64,000 nucleotides of DNA from positions 124,001 to 188,000 of the forward strand of contig JARGPB010000006.1 of the NCBI GenBank assembly GCA_029212905.1, in the 5' to 3' direction. This stretch comes from Thalassovita sp. (GTDB lineage: Bacteria > Pseudomonadota > Alphaproteobacteria > Rhodobacterales > Rhodobacteraceae). Positions within the stretch are counted from its first letter, which is position 1. Each line of letters opens with the position of its first letter. The notes beneath the pieces are model-generated. The model searched no databases. It saw only the letters and a list, made by a program, of their open reading frames with translations, and was not told where the DNA came from. Shown here one piece after another: positions 43,569-52,281 of this stretch. A program made the position numbers and the translations under genes.

Positions 43569-43933
43569 CAGGCACCGGCGGGTGTGGCACCGGCGGGCAA
43601 CCACATCTTTTCGATCTGGTAGAATTCGCGTACTTCGGGGCGGAAGACATGGACGATTACGTCGCCCGTGTCGATCAGCACCCAGTCGCCTGTTTCTTTG
43701 CCTTCGGTGCGGCAGGCGCGACCGAAATCATGTTTCACGCGCTCGACCAGTTTTTCCGAGATTGCGGCGACCTGCCGGGACGAACGCCCAGAGCACACGA
43801 CCATGTAATCCCCGATCGAGGATTTGCCGCGCAGGTCGATTTGTACGATGTCCTCGGCTTTGTCGTCTTCAAGAGAGGAAAGAATACGCGCAAGCAAGGC
43901 TTCGCTGATTGCGCCTTTGGGGGTCGCGGCCAT
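43568..43933 (-). CDS. rsfS: Ribosome silencing factor RsfS
   Basis: About 121 aa; binds L14 (uL14) and blocks subunit joining when growth stops. The core (EDDKAEDIVQIDLRGKSSIG, DYMVVCSGRSSRQVAAIS, DWVLIDTGDVIVHVFRPEVR) is the Oligomerisation/RsfS domain. The open frame also has an ATG at 43945, but the start at 43933 overlaps the stop of a 17-codon leader ORF (TGATG) that has a perfect AGGAGG. That coupling favours 43933. Its stop overlaps rlmH by 1 bp. Confidence 0.9.
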   Translation of the reverse strand: MAATPKGAISEALLARILSSLEDDKAEDIVQIDLRGKSSIGDYMVVCSGRSSRQVAAISEKLVERVKHDFGRACRTEGKETGDWVLIDTGDVIVHVFRPEVREFYQIEKMWLPAGATPAGA

Positions 43934-43986
43934 CACAGCCCCCATGTCCGCGGCGTCTGCCGCGCTGGAGTTGAGAAACAGGACAT
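43933..43986 (-). CDS. Leader ORF upstream of rsfS, 17 codons
   Basis: ATG at 43986 with AGGAGG (43990-43995), 3 nt upstream. It reads MSCFSTPARQTPRTWGL and ends TGA overlapping the rsfS ATG at 43933. It may be only a ribosome-loading device. No coding conservation can be judged from one sequence. An alternative reading is that the same AGGAGG drives an in-frame CTG start of rsfS at 43981. Confidence 0.35.
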   Translation of the reverse strand: MSCFSTPARQTPRTWGL

Positions 43987-44129
43987 TGTCCTCCTAGGTG
44001 TTCGTGCGCCGCCAAGGTCCCGGCGCTGGACGTTTTAAAGCTAGCACCGCATATGGAAAATCTCAACGGATGGTTCAAGAGCCCTTGCAGCATTCCGCGC
44101 GTTCTGTTGGAAACGATGCGCGTTTGCAC

Positions 44130-45491
44130 CTACTCTGGTGGGGTGTTCAGTTCCGATCCGGCCAGAACTTTGACTTCGCGCTGAGGGAAGGGGATCGAGA
44201 TTCCGTGCGTTTGGAATGCATCCCATAGCGCCAGATAGACGTTGCCGCGGATATTTGTCAGCCCGCCCGTGGGGTCCTTGATCCAGAACCGCAGGACATA
44301 ATCAACGCTGCTGTCACCGAAGCCGATGATATGACAGACTGGCGGTTTGAAGCTGAGTACGCGCTCGACGTTTTGGGCGGCTTCGACGGCGATGGCGCGG
44401 ACCTTATGGGGGTCGTCGTGGTAGGCGGTGCCAAAATAAATATCCAGCCGGACATAATCGTTCGAGTGGGACCAGTTGACCACCTGTCCGGTAATCAGGT
44501 CTTCGTTCGGGATGAGATATTCGCGGCCGTCCCGCGTGACAACACTGACATAGCGCGCGCCCAGGGAGTTGATCCAGCCGAAGGTCTCGCCCAGAGAGAT
44601 CACGTCGCCTGGTTTGATGGATTTATCCAGCAGGATGATGATGCCTGACACTAGGTTGGACACGACCTTTTGCAGGCCAAAGCCCAGGCCGACGCCGATA
44701 GCACCAGACAGGACGGCCAACCCAGTCAGGTCCACGCCCACCGCGCGCAGGCCGATAAAGAAGGCGGCACCGTATAGGACGACTTGTAGAAACTTGATCG
44801 TCAGCACCTGCATCGAGGGGCTGATGTCTTTGTTCTGGCGGATGGTCGAGGACGCAGACGCCGAGACAAAACGGGCTCCGGCCATCAAGATCGCCAGCAT
44901 GGCCACGGCCTGGACGATCAGCCACAGGGATATCCTGGTGTCCCCCAACTGGAGCGCGAAACTGTCCATCAGCGCCGAGGTTGCTTCGGTCAGGTTCAGG
45001 ATCGACAGCGTGACCCAAATCCAACCGGCATAGCGTATTGCGCCGCGCAGAAAGCCGTTGTTGATCAGGCGGGTCGCAATGGCGATGACCAGCCAGGCCA
45101 GGGTGAGCTGTGCGATGATGCCCAACAGATAGGATCGCGATGGCCATGTTAGTTCTTGCATGATCCAGACGGTGGGCCAGATCAATATCACGAACAGGAT
45201 CAGCCGCATCCGCCGGTGGATCAGCACCAGAAAGCGCATCCGCCAGATAGGCCAGCCCTCGCGCCCGCGCATCCAGGACTGAAATCGCGGCGCCAGTAGT
45301 TTGGCCAGTAGGTGCGCAAGCAGGAGCAATCCCAGCGCGATCAGAACTTGATAGGCGTTCCATGGGCGCAACAGGCCGGTCAGGAATTTCTCGGCCTCGG
45401 CCAGCAGCCCGATCACATGATCGGCCGATGTCTGAGGCGGGGTGGGTGTGGCGACTGTTTCCTCCATGCTGACAGGCTTGCATGGCCCCAT
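44130..45491 (-). CDS. Mechanosensitive ion channel (MscS family)
   Basis: A 453-aa inner membrane protein with about six predicted transmembrane helices, larger than classical MscS. The MscS pore and beta domain are seen in VLSGAIGVGLGFGLQKVVSN and LLDKSIKPGDVISLGETFGW, then YVSVVTRDGREYLIPNEDLI. It releases solutes on osmotic downshift. The start may be 45467 (MEETVATPT) instead of 45491; neither has a strong RBS. The tail is a short cytoplasmic region ending VLAGSELNTPPE. Confidence 0.9.
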   Translation of the reverse strand: MGPCKPVSMEETVATPTPPQTSADHVIGLLAEAEKFLTGLLRPWNAYQVLIALGLLLLAHLLAKLLAPRFQSWMRGREGWPIWRMRFLVLIHRRMRLILFVILIWPTVWIMQELTWPSRSYLLGIIAQLTLAWLVIAIATRLINNGFLRGAIRYAGWIWVTLSILNLTEATSALMDSFALQLGDTRISLWLIVQAVAMLAILMAGARFVSASASSTIRQNKDISPSMQVLTIKFLQVVLYGAAFFIGLRAVGVDLTGLAVLSGAIGVGLGFGLQKVVSNLVSGIIILLDKSIKPGDVISLGETFGWINSLGARYVSVVTRDGREYLIPNEDLITGQVVNWSHSNDYVRLDIYFGTAYHDDPHKVRAIAVEAAQNVERVLSFKPPVCHIIGFGDSSVDYVLRFWIKDPTGGLTNIRGNVYLALWDAFQTHGISIPFPQREVKVLAGSELNTPPE

Positions 45492-45545
45492 GCGCTGGGC
45501 AAGCCCAATCCGGGGCGGTAGGGTCCTCTTGAATCAGGTATTGGT

Positions 45546-45837
45546 TTGTTCGCCTGTATTATCCGTGGCGATTTTTCGGCAGTGCGGGTCCTTTTTCGTT
45601 TTCCGCACCATACGTACCGTGCAATGGATCGGCGGACTGGTCTTGTTGGTGGGCGGCAGCGCACGAATCTGTGTCGCGGTCGAGCCTTGGCTGATGCCTT
45701 TGATCAATGCCGAGCACCATTTGCCCGTGATTTTTCACTATTTTATAGCGAGGAAACAGGCCTGCTGTTGGTGGGGCTGTGCGGTTGGGTGGTGCAAATG
45801 GGCGTCGGAGCGGCCAAAGAAAGCCGGGGGCGTGTAA
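45546..45837 (+). pseudogene. Decayed membrane-protein gene upstream of the HTH remnant (DUF2975-like by context)
   Basis: Two overlapping frames each hold hydrophobic, protein-like stretches (VQWIGGLVLLVGGSARICVA in one, GLLLVGLCGWVVQMGVGAAK in the other), suggesting a membrane gene with frameshifts. One frame ends in TAA overlapping the ATG at 45837 (TAATG). DUF2975 membrane proteins are often coupled in this way to a small HTH regulator, which follows. The family assignment is inference from context and not strong. Confidence 0.3.
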
Positions 45838-45974
45838 TGCAGATCATTGTTAGGCTGGATGTTATGCTGGCGCGGATTTGTGGCGTTCTGGAATGCCAGC
45901 CCGGGGATCTGCTGGAGGCGGATAACGGGATCAGGGGCGTGCAGACATGCGCCCCCTTGATAGAATCCCGATGA
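45837..45974 (+). pseudogene. Remnant of a small Xre/YozG-type HTH regulator with the HTH core deleted
   Basis: The 45-codon ORF starts MQIIVRLDVMLARICGVLEC and continues with QPGDLLEADNG. In intact small HTH proteins of this type the segment VRLDVMLA is followed by about 25 residues of the helix-turn-helix before the ICGVLECQPGDLLE ending. Here they are joined directly, so an in-frame deletion has removed the DNA-binding core. It is probably non-functional. Confidence 0.5.
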
Positions 45975-46025
45975 CAGAGTATCTGCCTGTGCATGACACG
46001 GATTTTTGACATGGATGATCGCGCG

Positions 46026-46046
46026 CGCCTGCCTTGGCGTTTTTTT
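46026..46046 (+). terminator. Intrinsic terminator-like hairpin upstream of leuC
   Basis: CGCC-N6-GGCG followed by seven T residues, 52 bp after the HTH remnant and 96 bp before leuC. It may end the upstream transcript or attenuate leuC. The stem is short. Confidence 0.4.
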
Positions 46047-46141
46047 GGCGCCACGCTCAGCGTTCTAGCCCGCCTATAAGGCGTGCCCATTCCTGTCACA
46101 CCTGAATATACCCCCACAGACAATCCACGGGAGAGGACCAC

Positions 46142-47548
46142 ATGACCGCCCCGAAGACACTCTATGATAAAATCTGGGATGCCCACGTCGCTCACGAAGC
46201 TGACGATGGCACCTGTCTTCTGTATATCGACCGCCACCTGGTGCACGAAGTGACCAGCCCTCAGGCGTTCGAAGGCCTGCGTATGGCCGGCCGTTCGGTG
46301 CACGCACCTGACAAAACCATCGCTGTGCCGGACCACAACGTGCCCACCACGCTGGATCGCGCCAAAGGGATCGAAAACCCGGAATCGCGCATTCAGGTTG
46401 AGGCTCTGGACAAAAACGCCAAGGATTTCGGGATCCACTATTACCCCGTGTCCGACGTTCGTCAGGGCATCGTGCACATCGTTGGCCCCGAACAAGGCTG
46501 GACCTTGCCGGGCATGACGGTTGTGTGTGGCGATAGTCACACAGCAACCCATGGCGCATTCGGCGCGCTGGCCCACGGCATCGGTACATCCGAGGTAGAA
46601 CACGTTCTGGCCACGCAGACGCTGATCCAGCAGAAGTCCAAGAACATGAAGGTGGAAATCACCGGCAAGCTGAAGCCGGGCGTGACCGCCAAGGACATCA
46701 CCATGGCGGTGATCGGTGAAACCGGCACCGCTGGTGGCACTGGCTATGTCATCGAATATTGCGGCGAAGCGATCCGCGACCTGTCGATGGAAGGCCGCAT
46801 GACCGTTTGCAACATGGCGATCGAAGGCGGCGCCCGCGCCGGTCTGATCGCCCCGGACGACACCACCTATGAATACGTCAAAGGCCGCCCGCACGCCCCC
46901 AAAGGCGACCAGTGGGACACGGCGCTGGCATGGTGGAAAACCCTGTTCACCGACGAAGGCGCACATTTCGACAAGGTTATCACGCTGAAGGGCGAAGATA
47001 TCCAACCCGTCGTCACCTGGGGCACCTCGCCCGAGGACGTGCTGCCGATCACCGCAACAGTTCCCAGCCCCGATGATTTCGAAGGTGGCAAGGTCGAGGC
47101 CGTCAAGCGCGCCATCGACTATATGGGCCTGACCCCCGGTCAGAAGCTGACAGACATCGAAATCGATACCGTGTTCATCGGATCCTGCACCAACGGCCGC
47201 ATCGAAGACCTGCGCGCCGCTGCGGAAATCCTGAAGGGCAAGAAGATCAAGGACGGAATGCGTGCCATGATCGTGCCTGGATCGGGTCTTGTCCGCGCCC
47301 AGGCCGAAGAAGAAGGCCTGGCCGAAATCTTTAAGGACGCCGGTTTCGAATGGCGTCTGGCTGGCTGCTCCATGTGTTTGGCGATGAACCCTGATCAGCT
47401 GTCCGAGGGCGAGCGTTGCGCCTCTACCTCGAACCGCAACTTTGAGGGGCGTCAGGGCTATAAGGGGCGTACGCACCTTGTGTCGCCCGCTATGGCTGCC
47501 GCTGCTGCACTGACCGGTCATCTGACCGACGTGCGCGACTTGATGTAA
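46142..47548 (+). CDS. leuC: 3-isopropylmalate dehydratase large subunit
   Basis: Leucine synthesis: isomerises 2- to 3-isopropylmalate with LeuD. 468 aa. The [4Fe-4S] Cys ligands are in FIGSCTNGRIEDL and AGCSMCLAMNPDQLS. The segment VVCGDSHTATHGAFGALAHG is also diagnostic. A strong ggagagg RBS precedes the ATG. leuD follows 12 bp later. Confidence 0.98.
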   Translation: MTAPKTLYDKIWDAHVAHEADDGTCLLYIDRHLVHEVTSPQAFEGLRMAGRSVHAPDKTIAVPDHNVPTTLDRAKGIENPESRIQVEALDKNAKDFGIHYYPVSDVRQGIVHIVGPEQGWTLPGMTVVCGDSHTATHGAFGALAHGIGTSEVEHVLATQTLIQQKSKNMKVEITGKLKPGVTAKDITMAVIGETGTAGGTGYVIEYCGEAIRDLSMEGRMTVCNMAIEGGARAGLIAPDDTTYEYVKGRPHAPKGDQWDTALAWWKTLFTDEGAHFDKVITLKGEDIQPVVTWGTSPEDVLPITATVPSPDDFEGGKVEAVKRAIDYMGLTPGQKLTDIEIDTVFIGSCTNGRIEDLRAAAEILKGKKIKDGMRAMIVPGSGLVRAQAEEEGLAEIFKDAGFEWRLAGCSMCLAMNPDQLSEGERCASTSNRNFEGRQGYKGRTHLVSPAMAAAAALTGHLTDVRDLM

Positions 47549-47560
47549 GGAGATCGCAAG

Positions 47561-48166
47561 ATGGATAAGTTCGAAAAACTCCAAGGTGTTGCGGCCCCCA
47601 TGCCGCTGGTGAACATCGACACCGACATGATCATCCCCAAGGTGTTTCTGAAGACAATCAAACGTTCAGGCCTGGGCGTGAACCTGTTCGACGAGATGCG
47701 CTATGACCGCCAGGGTAACGAAATCCCGGATTTCGTGCTGAATAAACCGCAGTATCGCGGCGCTCAGATCCTTGTGGCTGGTGACAATTTCGGCTGTGGC
47801 TCGTCGCGCGAACACGCGCCTTGGGCGATTGCGGATTTCGGCATTAAATGTGTGATCTCGACCTCGTTTGCCGACATCTTCTTTAATAACTGCTTCAAGA
47901 ACGGCATCCTGCCGATCGTCCTGCCGCAAGAGCAAGTCGACATCCTGATGGCCGACGCTGAGAAGGGCGAAAATGCCCGGATTACCGTCGATCTGGAAGC
48001 GCAGGAGATCACCACCTCGGACGGCGAAACCATTGCGTTCGACGTGGATGCCTTCAAGAAGCATTGCCTGCTGAACGGTCTGGACGACATCGGGTTGACG
48101 CTGGAAAAAGCTGCATCAATCGAGACATTTGAAACCAAAATGTCCGCAGATCGCCCTTGGGTCTGA
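47561..48166 (+). CDS. leuD: 3-isopropylmalate dehydratase small subunit
   Basis: A 201-aa partner of LeuC. Conserved substrate-binding loop region: LVAGDNFGCGSSREHAPWAI and FADIFFNNCFKNGILPIVLP. The RBS taaggagatcgc spans the end of leuC. A strong terminator follows, so leuCD is a two-gene unit. Confidence 0.97.
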   Translation: MDKFEKLQGVAAPMPLVNIDTDMIIPKVFLKTIKRSGLGVNLFDEMRYDRQGNEIPDFVLNKPQYRGAQILVAGDNFGCGSSREHAPWAIADFGIKCVISTSFADIFFNNCFKNGILPIVLPQEQVDILMADAEKGENARITVDLEAQEITTSDGETIAFDVDAFKKHCLLNGLDDIGLTLEKAASIETFETKMSADRPWV

Positions 48167-48187
48167 ACCCGATCAAGGATGAATAAG

Positions 48188-48214
48188 AAAGGCCGCTCTT
48201 CGGGGCGGCCTTTT
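48188..48214 (+). terminator. Intrinsic terminator of leuCD
   Basis: Stem AAAGGCCGC/GCGGCCTTT with loop of 8 nt and a T run (TTTTGTTG), about 20 bp after the leuD stop. Confidence 0.9.
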
Positions 48215-48565
48215 GTTGTGATGGGCGATGCAGCACGGGGTAACCCATTACGGGTGCTATTTTTTCTTCCATTCGCGTTCAGGTGGACTGTTTGATCTGT
48301 TGTGGGAAGGTGAAGAGTGAGCCACAAGATATTGTGATTGCGACAAATTATTGGGCGGTGGCCATGTTTGTTTGATGTATTCTCGCACCACCCTCGCCAC
48401 GTTCTTGCCCCAATCAGTGGTTTTTACTCGGCTATCGCTTGTCTCGTGAAATGAAAGAAGGCAACATTTGGGCAATAATGAGGCATACCGCCATAGTGAG
48501 CGGGATCAAGTTGGAAACAGAGCGCGGCATCGTATCGCGTTCGGCCAGTTTGAAGGGATCGGGCA
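48215..48565. other. 350-bp region with no supported gene
   Basis: It holds only shadow-like or unsupported ORFs (minus strand 48257-48475, with no RBS and no recognised family). It has a lower-GC, mixed composition. It probably contains the promoter of the membrane protein gene at 48566. I see no other clear element. Confidence 0.5.
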
Positions 48566-49402
48566 GTGATCGAGAGATTTGCAGGCGCAATTCTTCGCGC
48601 GTTTTTTGTGGCTATGCTGGTGGCTTTGCCGTCAGTGTTCTTGCCAGGTACGCTTGCCGATTCAACGGCGCTTGTGTTGATCCTGACGCTTGTCGCCGCG
48701 ATCCTGACATTTCTGGAATATAACAGCGAATATCCAAGTGTGGTCGAGTTCCGCTATGCGCCGCCCTTCAATCGCCTGCGTTTTGGGGCTGTGTTCATCC
48801 TGGTGTTGGTGCTGACCATTATCGCCCGCGGCAAGGTCCAGCCGACCGAACTGAGTCAGGGGCTGACGGCCATTGGGCGCTTGTTGGGGAACACGATTGA
48901 TTTTCCCTATTCGCCGGTGCGTCTGGTCGTGCTGATGATGCCCGTGAACGCGCCGAAAGAACTGATCACTGATGTGCGCATCGCGGCAGGTCTGGCCTAT
49001 TTCGTGTCCCTGGTGATGATGTTTATTTTTGTCGTGCATGTCCGGTTCATGGGCTGGCCGGCCCGCAACGGGGCGTTCAATGTCTGGGTTAACCTTCCGA
49101 TGTTTGACCCGACAATGGGTGACGCGCTGTCGCGCCTCTATCGAGATGCGCGCGTTAACATTGCGTTAGGGTTTGTTCTGCCATTCTTGATCCCAGCAAT
49201 CGTGAAGCTGGCATCGACCTTGGTTGACCCGATTTCGCTGGCGCATTCGCAGACGTTGATATGGACGATGACAGCATGGGCTTTGGTGCCAGCTTCGATG
49301 ATAATGCGGGGGATCGCCATAGGGCGCGTCGCCGACATGATCGAGGAAAAACGCCGCCGCGCTTATGCCGAGGCCGAAGAGCAGGGCTTGCAGGTTATCT
49401 GA
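48566..49402 (+). CDS. Conserved hypothetical multi-pass membrane protein
   Basis: A 278-aa integral membrane protein with about five or six hydrophobic segments (FVAMLVALPSVFLPGTLA; ALVLILTLVAAILTFLEY; FGAVFILVLVLTIIARG; GLAYFVSLVMMFIFVVHV; IALGFVLPFLIPAIVKLAST; LIWTMTAWALVPASMIMRG). The C-terminus is charged (EEKRRRAYAEAEEQ). I do not recognise a family. Its 3' end overlaps the open frame of the EEP-family protein by up to 142 bp in another frame. Confidence 0.8.
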   Translation: MIERFAGAILRAFFVAMLVALPSVFLPGTLADSTALVLILTLVAAILTFLEYNSEYPSVVEFRYAPPFNRLRFGAVFILVLVLTIIARGKVQPTELSQGLTAIGRLLGNTIDFPYSPVRLVVLMMPVNAPKELITDVRIAAGLAYFVSLVMMFIFVVHVRFMGWPARNGAFNVWVNLPMFDPTMGDALSRLYRDARVNIALGFVLPFLIPAIVKLASTLVDPISLAHSQTLIWTMTAWALVPASMIMRGIAIGRVADMIEEKRRRAYAEAEEQGLQVI

Positions 49403-50364
49403 TCCTGCTGTGTCTGTTGATCTGGCCAATGGGTTGGGCGCTGGCAGATACAATTCGCATCGCAACTTATAACACCGAACTGACCGGCAAAGGACCGGGC
49501 CTTTTGCTGCGGGATGCCCTACGCAAAGAGCCTCAGGTGCTGGCCGTTGCACAGGTTCTTGCCAGCGCCGCCCCGGATGTGGTTTTGCTGCAGGGCGTGG
49601 ATTTTGATGCCGAGCTTCGGGCGGGTACAGCATTGCGCGACCGGGTGGCCGAGCAAGGGCATTTCATGCCTTATCTGTTCGCGTTCCCCCCCAATACAGG
49701 GGTGCCGACGGGGTATGATCTGGATGGCGACGGGCGTGCCCACGGGCCACGGGATGCGCATGGATTTGGGCGGTTCGCGGGGCAGGGCGGAATGCTGTTG
49801 ATGTCCCGTTATCCCATTCAGGAGGCCGAGGATTTTTCCAAATTGATATGGGCCGATTTGGCGTGGGTTGATCGCCGTGCGTTGGGTCAGGCCTGGGGCG
49901 TTGGGGGGCAGGGGCTTCGGCTGGCCTCGGTCGGGCACTGGCGGGTACAGATTCAGGCGTCGGACGGGCTGCTGGGCCTGCTGGGGTTTCACGCCACCCC
50001 GCCGGTTTTTGATGGCCCCGAAGATCGCAACGGGTTGCGGAATCGCGATCAACTGATGTTCTGGGCGCATCAAATGAAAGGCATGGCAGATCCTTTTGTG
50101 CTGCTGGGGGACGCCAATAACGACCCCGCAGCCGGAGAGGGCCGGAAGGAAGCGATCAACGCCCTGCTGGGCCATCCCCGTCTGCAAGACCCCTTGCCGG
50201 GGCGTCCAACAGTTGACTGGCGGGGTTTGGGACTCGGCTGGATGCGCGTTGACTATGTACTGCCTTCGCGCATGTTGACGGTCATCGGGGCGGGCATTGA
50301 TGCAAGCGACTCTGCACAGCATGCAAGCCGCCACCGATTGGTCTGGGTGGATATCACGCGCTAG
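49261..50364 (+). CDS. Endonuclease/exonuclease/phosphatase family protein, exported
   Basis: Up to 367 aa. The EEP fold is seen in IRIATYNTELTGKGPGLLLR, VVLLQGVDFD, FVLLGDANNDPAAGEGR and a C-terminal HASRHRLVWVD. A hydrophobic segment (LILLCLLIWPMGWALADT) reads as a signal peptide. The true start is unclear: the residues before that segment overlap the upstream gene in another frame, and no ATG lies at a good distance. CTG at 49399 or TTG at 49417 are alternatives. The enzyme may be a periplasmic nuclease or phosphatase. It converges with the SDR gene (4-bp overlap). Confidence 0.78.
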   Translation: MDDDSMGFGASFDDNAGDRHRARRRHDRGKTPPRLCRGRRAGLAGYLILLCLLIWPMGWALADTIRIATYNTELTGKGPGLLLRDALRKEPQVLAVAQVLASAAPDVVLLQGVDFDAELRAGTALRDRVAEQGHFMPYLFAFPPNTGVPTGYDLDGDGRAHGPRDAHGFGRFAGQGGMLLMSRYPIQEAEDFSKLIWADLAWVDRRALGQAWGVGGQGLRLASVGHWRVQIQASDGLLGLLGFHATPPVFDGPEDRNGLRNRDQLMFWAHQMKGMADPFVLLGDANNDPAAGEGRKEAINALLGHPRLQDPLPGRPTVDWRGLGLGWMRVDYVLPSRMLTVIGAGIDASDSAQHASRHRLVWVDITR

Positions 50365-51227
50365 CGTTTCAGGTGGGCGGTGGCGGCAGCTAGGGCCTTT
50401 TCCGGTGGTGTCGGTTGAAAGTCAGGCAGCAGCGCGGCCAGTTTCGCCCCGTCCAGAGTGTGTGGAAGGCTCCACAGGTACCGCATTTCCAGCAGGTATT
50501 TGGCCAGCGGCATGAAAGGGCGCGCCAACTGCAACGGCAGCCAGAGCATCCTTCGAGGACGGATTGGGTGCCCCATAACCCCGCTTAGGATTTCTGCCAT
50601 CTGTTGGCCGCTAAGCGTATACCCGTCAAAGGGGATGTCCGCGAACCGTTCCAACTTATCACGCTTCTCGGCGAGTGCGACAGCGGCACGGGCCATGTCT
50701 GGCAAATAGGCCCAGGCATGGGGCGCTGTGAGATTGCCGGGGTAGGTCATCACGCCCTTGCGCAGGTGTTTGGCCATTATCATGTCAAACCAGTTCCCCG
50801 AAGGCTGCGTGTCCAGATAGTCCCCTGCGCGCAGCAGGATCGTGCGGACGCCCTCTTGCCGGTAGGCTTGTTCCATCTTACGGCGGATCATACCCAGGCC
50901 GTTCGTCGCCAGATGCGGCGTGTCGGCGGACCAGTGATTGGGCGCATCCGGGCCAAAGACATAGACGTTTCCGGGCAGGATTACGGTTGCGTCATTGATT
51001 AGCGCGGCCTTGCGGATGCGCGCATGCAGATCAGGAATCTGCGCGGCCCAATCTGGATACTGAGGGTTCCACGCGGCGACGATGACGTCTGCGCCCTGTG
51101 CTGCCTGATCCAGATCGTCGCGTGCGCGGTCGAAAACGCGAATGGTCCAGCCAGAGTCGGAGAATGCCTCGGCTGCATTGCGGCCAAACTTGCCAGAGGC
51201 TCCGAGAATTAGAACTGTTTGTGCCAT
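50361..51227 (-). CDS. NAD(P)-dependent epimerase/dehydratase family protein (atypical SDR)
   Basis: A 288-aa Rossmann-fold protein. The N-terminal nucleotide loop is LILGASGKFGRNAAEAF, and a large C-terminal cap follows. Segments such as NDATVILPGNVYVFGPDAPN and the middle RRKMEQAYRQEGVRTILLRAG are typical of extended/atypical SDRs. The catalytic Tyr pattern is not canonical, so its reaction is unclear. It is divergent from the LysR gene at 51331, which is a likely regulator. Confidence 0.85.
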   Translation of the reverse strand: MAQTVLILGASGKFGRNAAEAFSDSGWTIRVFDRARDDLDQAAQGADVIVAAWNPQYPDWAAQIPDLHARIRKAALINDATVILPGNVYVFGPDAPNHWSADTPHLATNGLGMIRRKMEQAYRQEGVRTILLRAGDYLDTQPSGNWFDMIMAKHLRKGVMTYPGNLTAPHAWAYLPDMARAAVALAEKRDKLERFADIPFDGYTLSGQQMAEILSGVMGHPIRPRRMLWLPLQLARPFMPLAKYLLEMRYLWSLPHTLDGAKLAALLPDFQPTPPEKALAAATAHLKR

Positions 51228-51282
51228 TTGGGGCTCCTTTGCGGGTAGATTTAATGTGATATCAGCAAAATATTCCCGTATG

Positions 51283-51334
51283 AAGTGAATGGGTATTGCC
51301 CAAAATGGACGGATAGGTATTCATAAGTGAATGG
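51283..51334. promoter_or_regulatory. Candidate operator repeats in the SDR/LysR divergon
   Basis: AAGTGAATGG occurs at 51283-51292 and again at 51325-51334, at the LysR start. An imperfect palindrome ATTCATAAGTGAAT spans 51319-51332, the size of a LysR T-N11-A site. The A/T-rich intergenic region sits between divergent genes. Confidence 0.35.
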
Positions 51335-52224
51335 ATGGGCGGATCAAACCAGACTGGGCGATGATGCAGGCGTTTTTGGCGGTGGCCGAAGGCGGATCAT
51401 TGTCCGCAGCCGCACGCAGCACGTCGCAAAGCCAGCCCACCCTGGGGCGGCACATTCGCCAGCTTGAGACGGAACTGGATGTTTCGCTGTTCTCGCGACA
51501 TTCGCGGGGGTTGGCGCTGACCGAGGAAGGTCAGGCAATCCTGCCCCTAGCGCGCAAAATGCAAAGCGCCATGCAGGCAATCAAGATGAGCGTCGCGGGA
51601 CGCGAGTCCGATCTGGAGGGGAGCGTCCGGATCACCGCCAGCAAGATCGTCTCGCATCATATCCTGCCTCCGATAATTGCCCAACTGAAACAGGATTATC
51701 CGATGATTTCGGTCGATTTGGTTGCGACGGATGAAACTGAAAACCTGTTGTTCCGCGAGGCCGATATCGCTGTACGTATGTACCGGCCCGAGCAGTTGGA
51801 TATCGTTACGCGCCATCTGGGCGACATTCTGATCGGAGCCTGCGCCGCGCGGTCGTATCTTGAGGCGTATGGACGGCCGGAAACGATCGAGGATCTGCAC
51901 CAGCACAAACTGGTGGGCTATGATCAAAGCGAGCTGATCCTGCGGGGAATGCAGCAGTTGGGCATCGCCGCCTCGCGGGATTGGTTCGGGACACGCTGCG
52001 ACGATCAAACCGTGTACTGGGAGCTGATCCTGGCGGGCTGTGGAATTGGATTCGGCCAGAAAATGCTCATTGACCGGCACCCCGAGATCGAGCGCTTGGA
52101 CTTTGGCGTCGCGATTCCGTCTCTGCCTGTCTGGCTGGCAGCGCCCGCTGCAACGCGCCGGACCCCACGGGTTTCCATCGTCTGGAAGGCCCTAGAGCAG
52201 GGGCTTGCGCCCTTCGTTTCTTGA
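51331..52224 (+). CDS. LysR family transcriptional regulator
   Basis: A 297-aa LysR regulator. The N-terminal winged HTH is clear (MMQAFLAVAEGGSLSAAARS, TSQSQPTLGRHIRQLETEL, LFSRHSRGLALTEEG), then a C-terminal ligand-binding domain. It is divergent from the SDR gene, which it probably controls. leuB follows 57 bp after its stop. Confidence 0.93.
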   Translation: MDGRIKPDWAMMQAFLAVAEGGSLSAAARSTSQSQPTLGRHIRQLETELDVSLFSRHSRGLALTEEGQAILPLARKMQSAMQAIKMSVAGRESDLEGSVRITASKIVSHHILPPIIAQLKQDYPMISVDLVATDETENLLFREADIAVRMYRPEQLDIVTRHLGDILIGACAARSYLEAYGRPETIEDLHQHKLVGYDQSELILRGMQQLGIAASRDWFGTRCDDQTVYWELILAGCGIGFGQKMLIDRHPEIERLDFGVAIPSLPVWLAAPAATRRTPRVSIVWKALEQGLAPFVS

Positions 52225-52281
52225 CCCTTGGGGCTGCAAACGATAGGCGATTGCCAACAGATTCACACGAAGGACAGCATC

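Noticed and set aside
45743..47584. 613-codon minus-strand ORF opposite leuC
   Set aside because: Antisense of the conserved LeuC frame, and it continues into the intergenic gap.
48257..48475. 72-codon minus-strand ORF in the gap after leuD
   Set aside because: No RBS, no family match and composition like random sequence. Not called as a gene.
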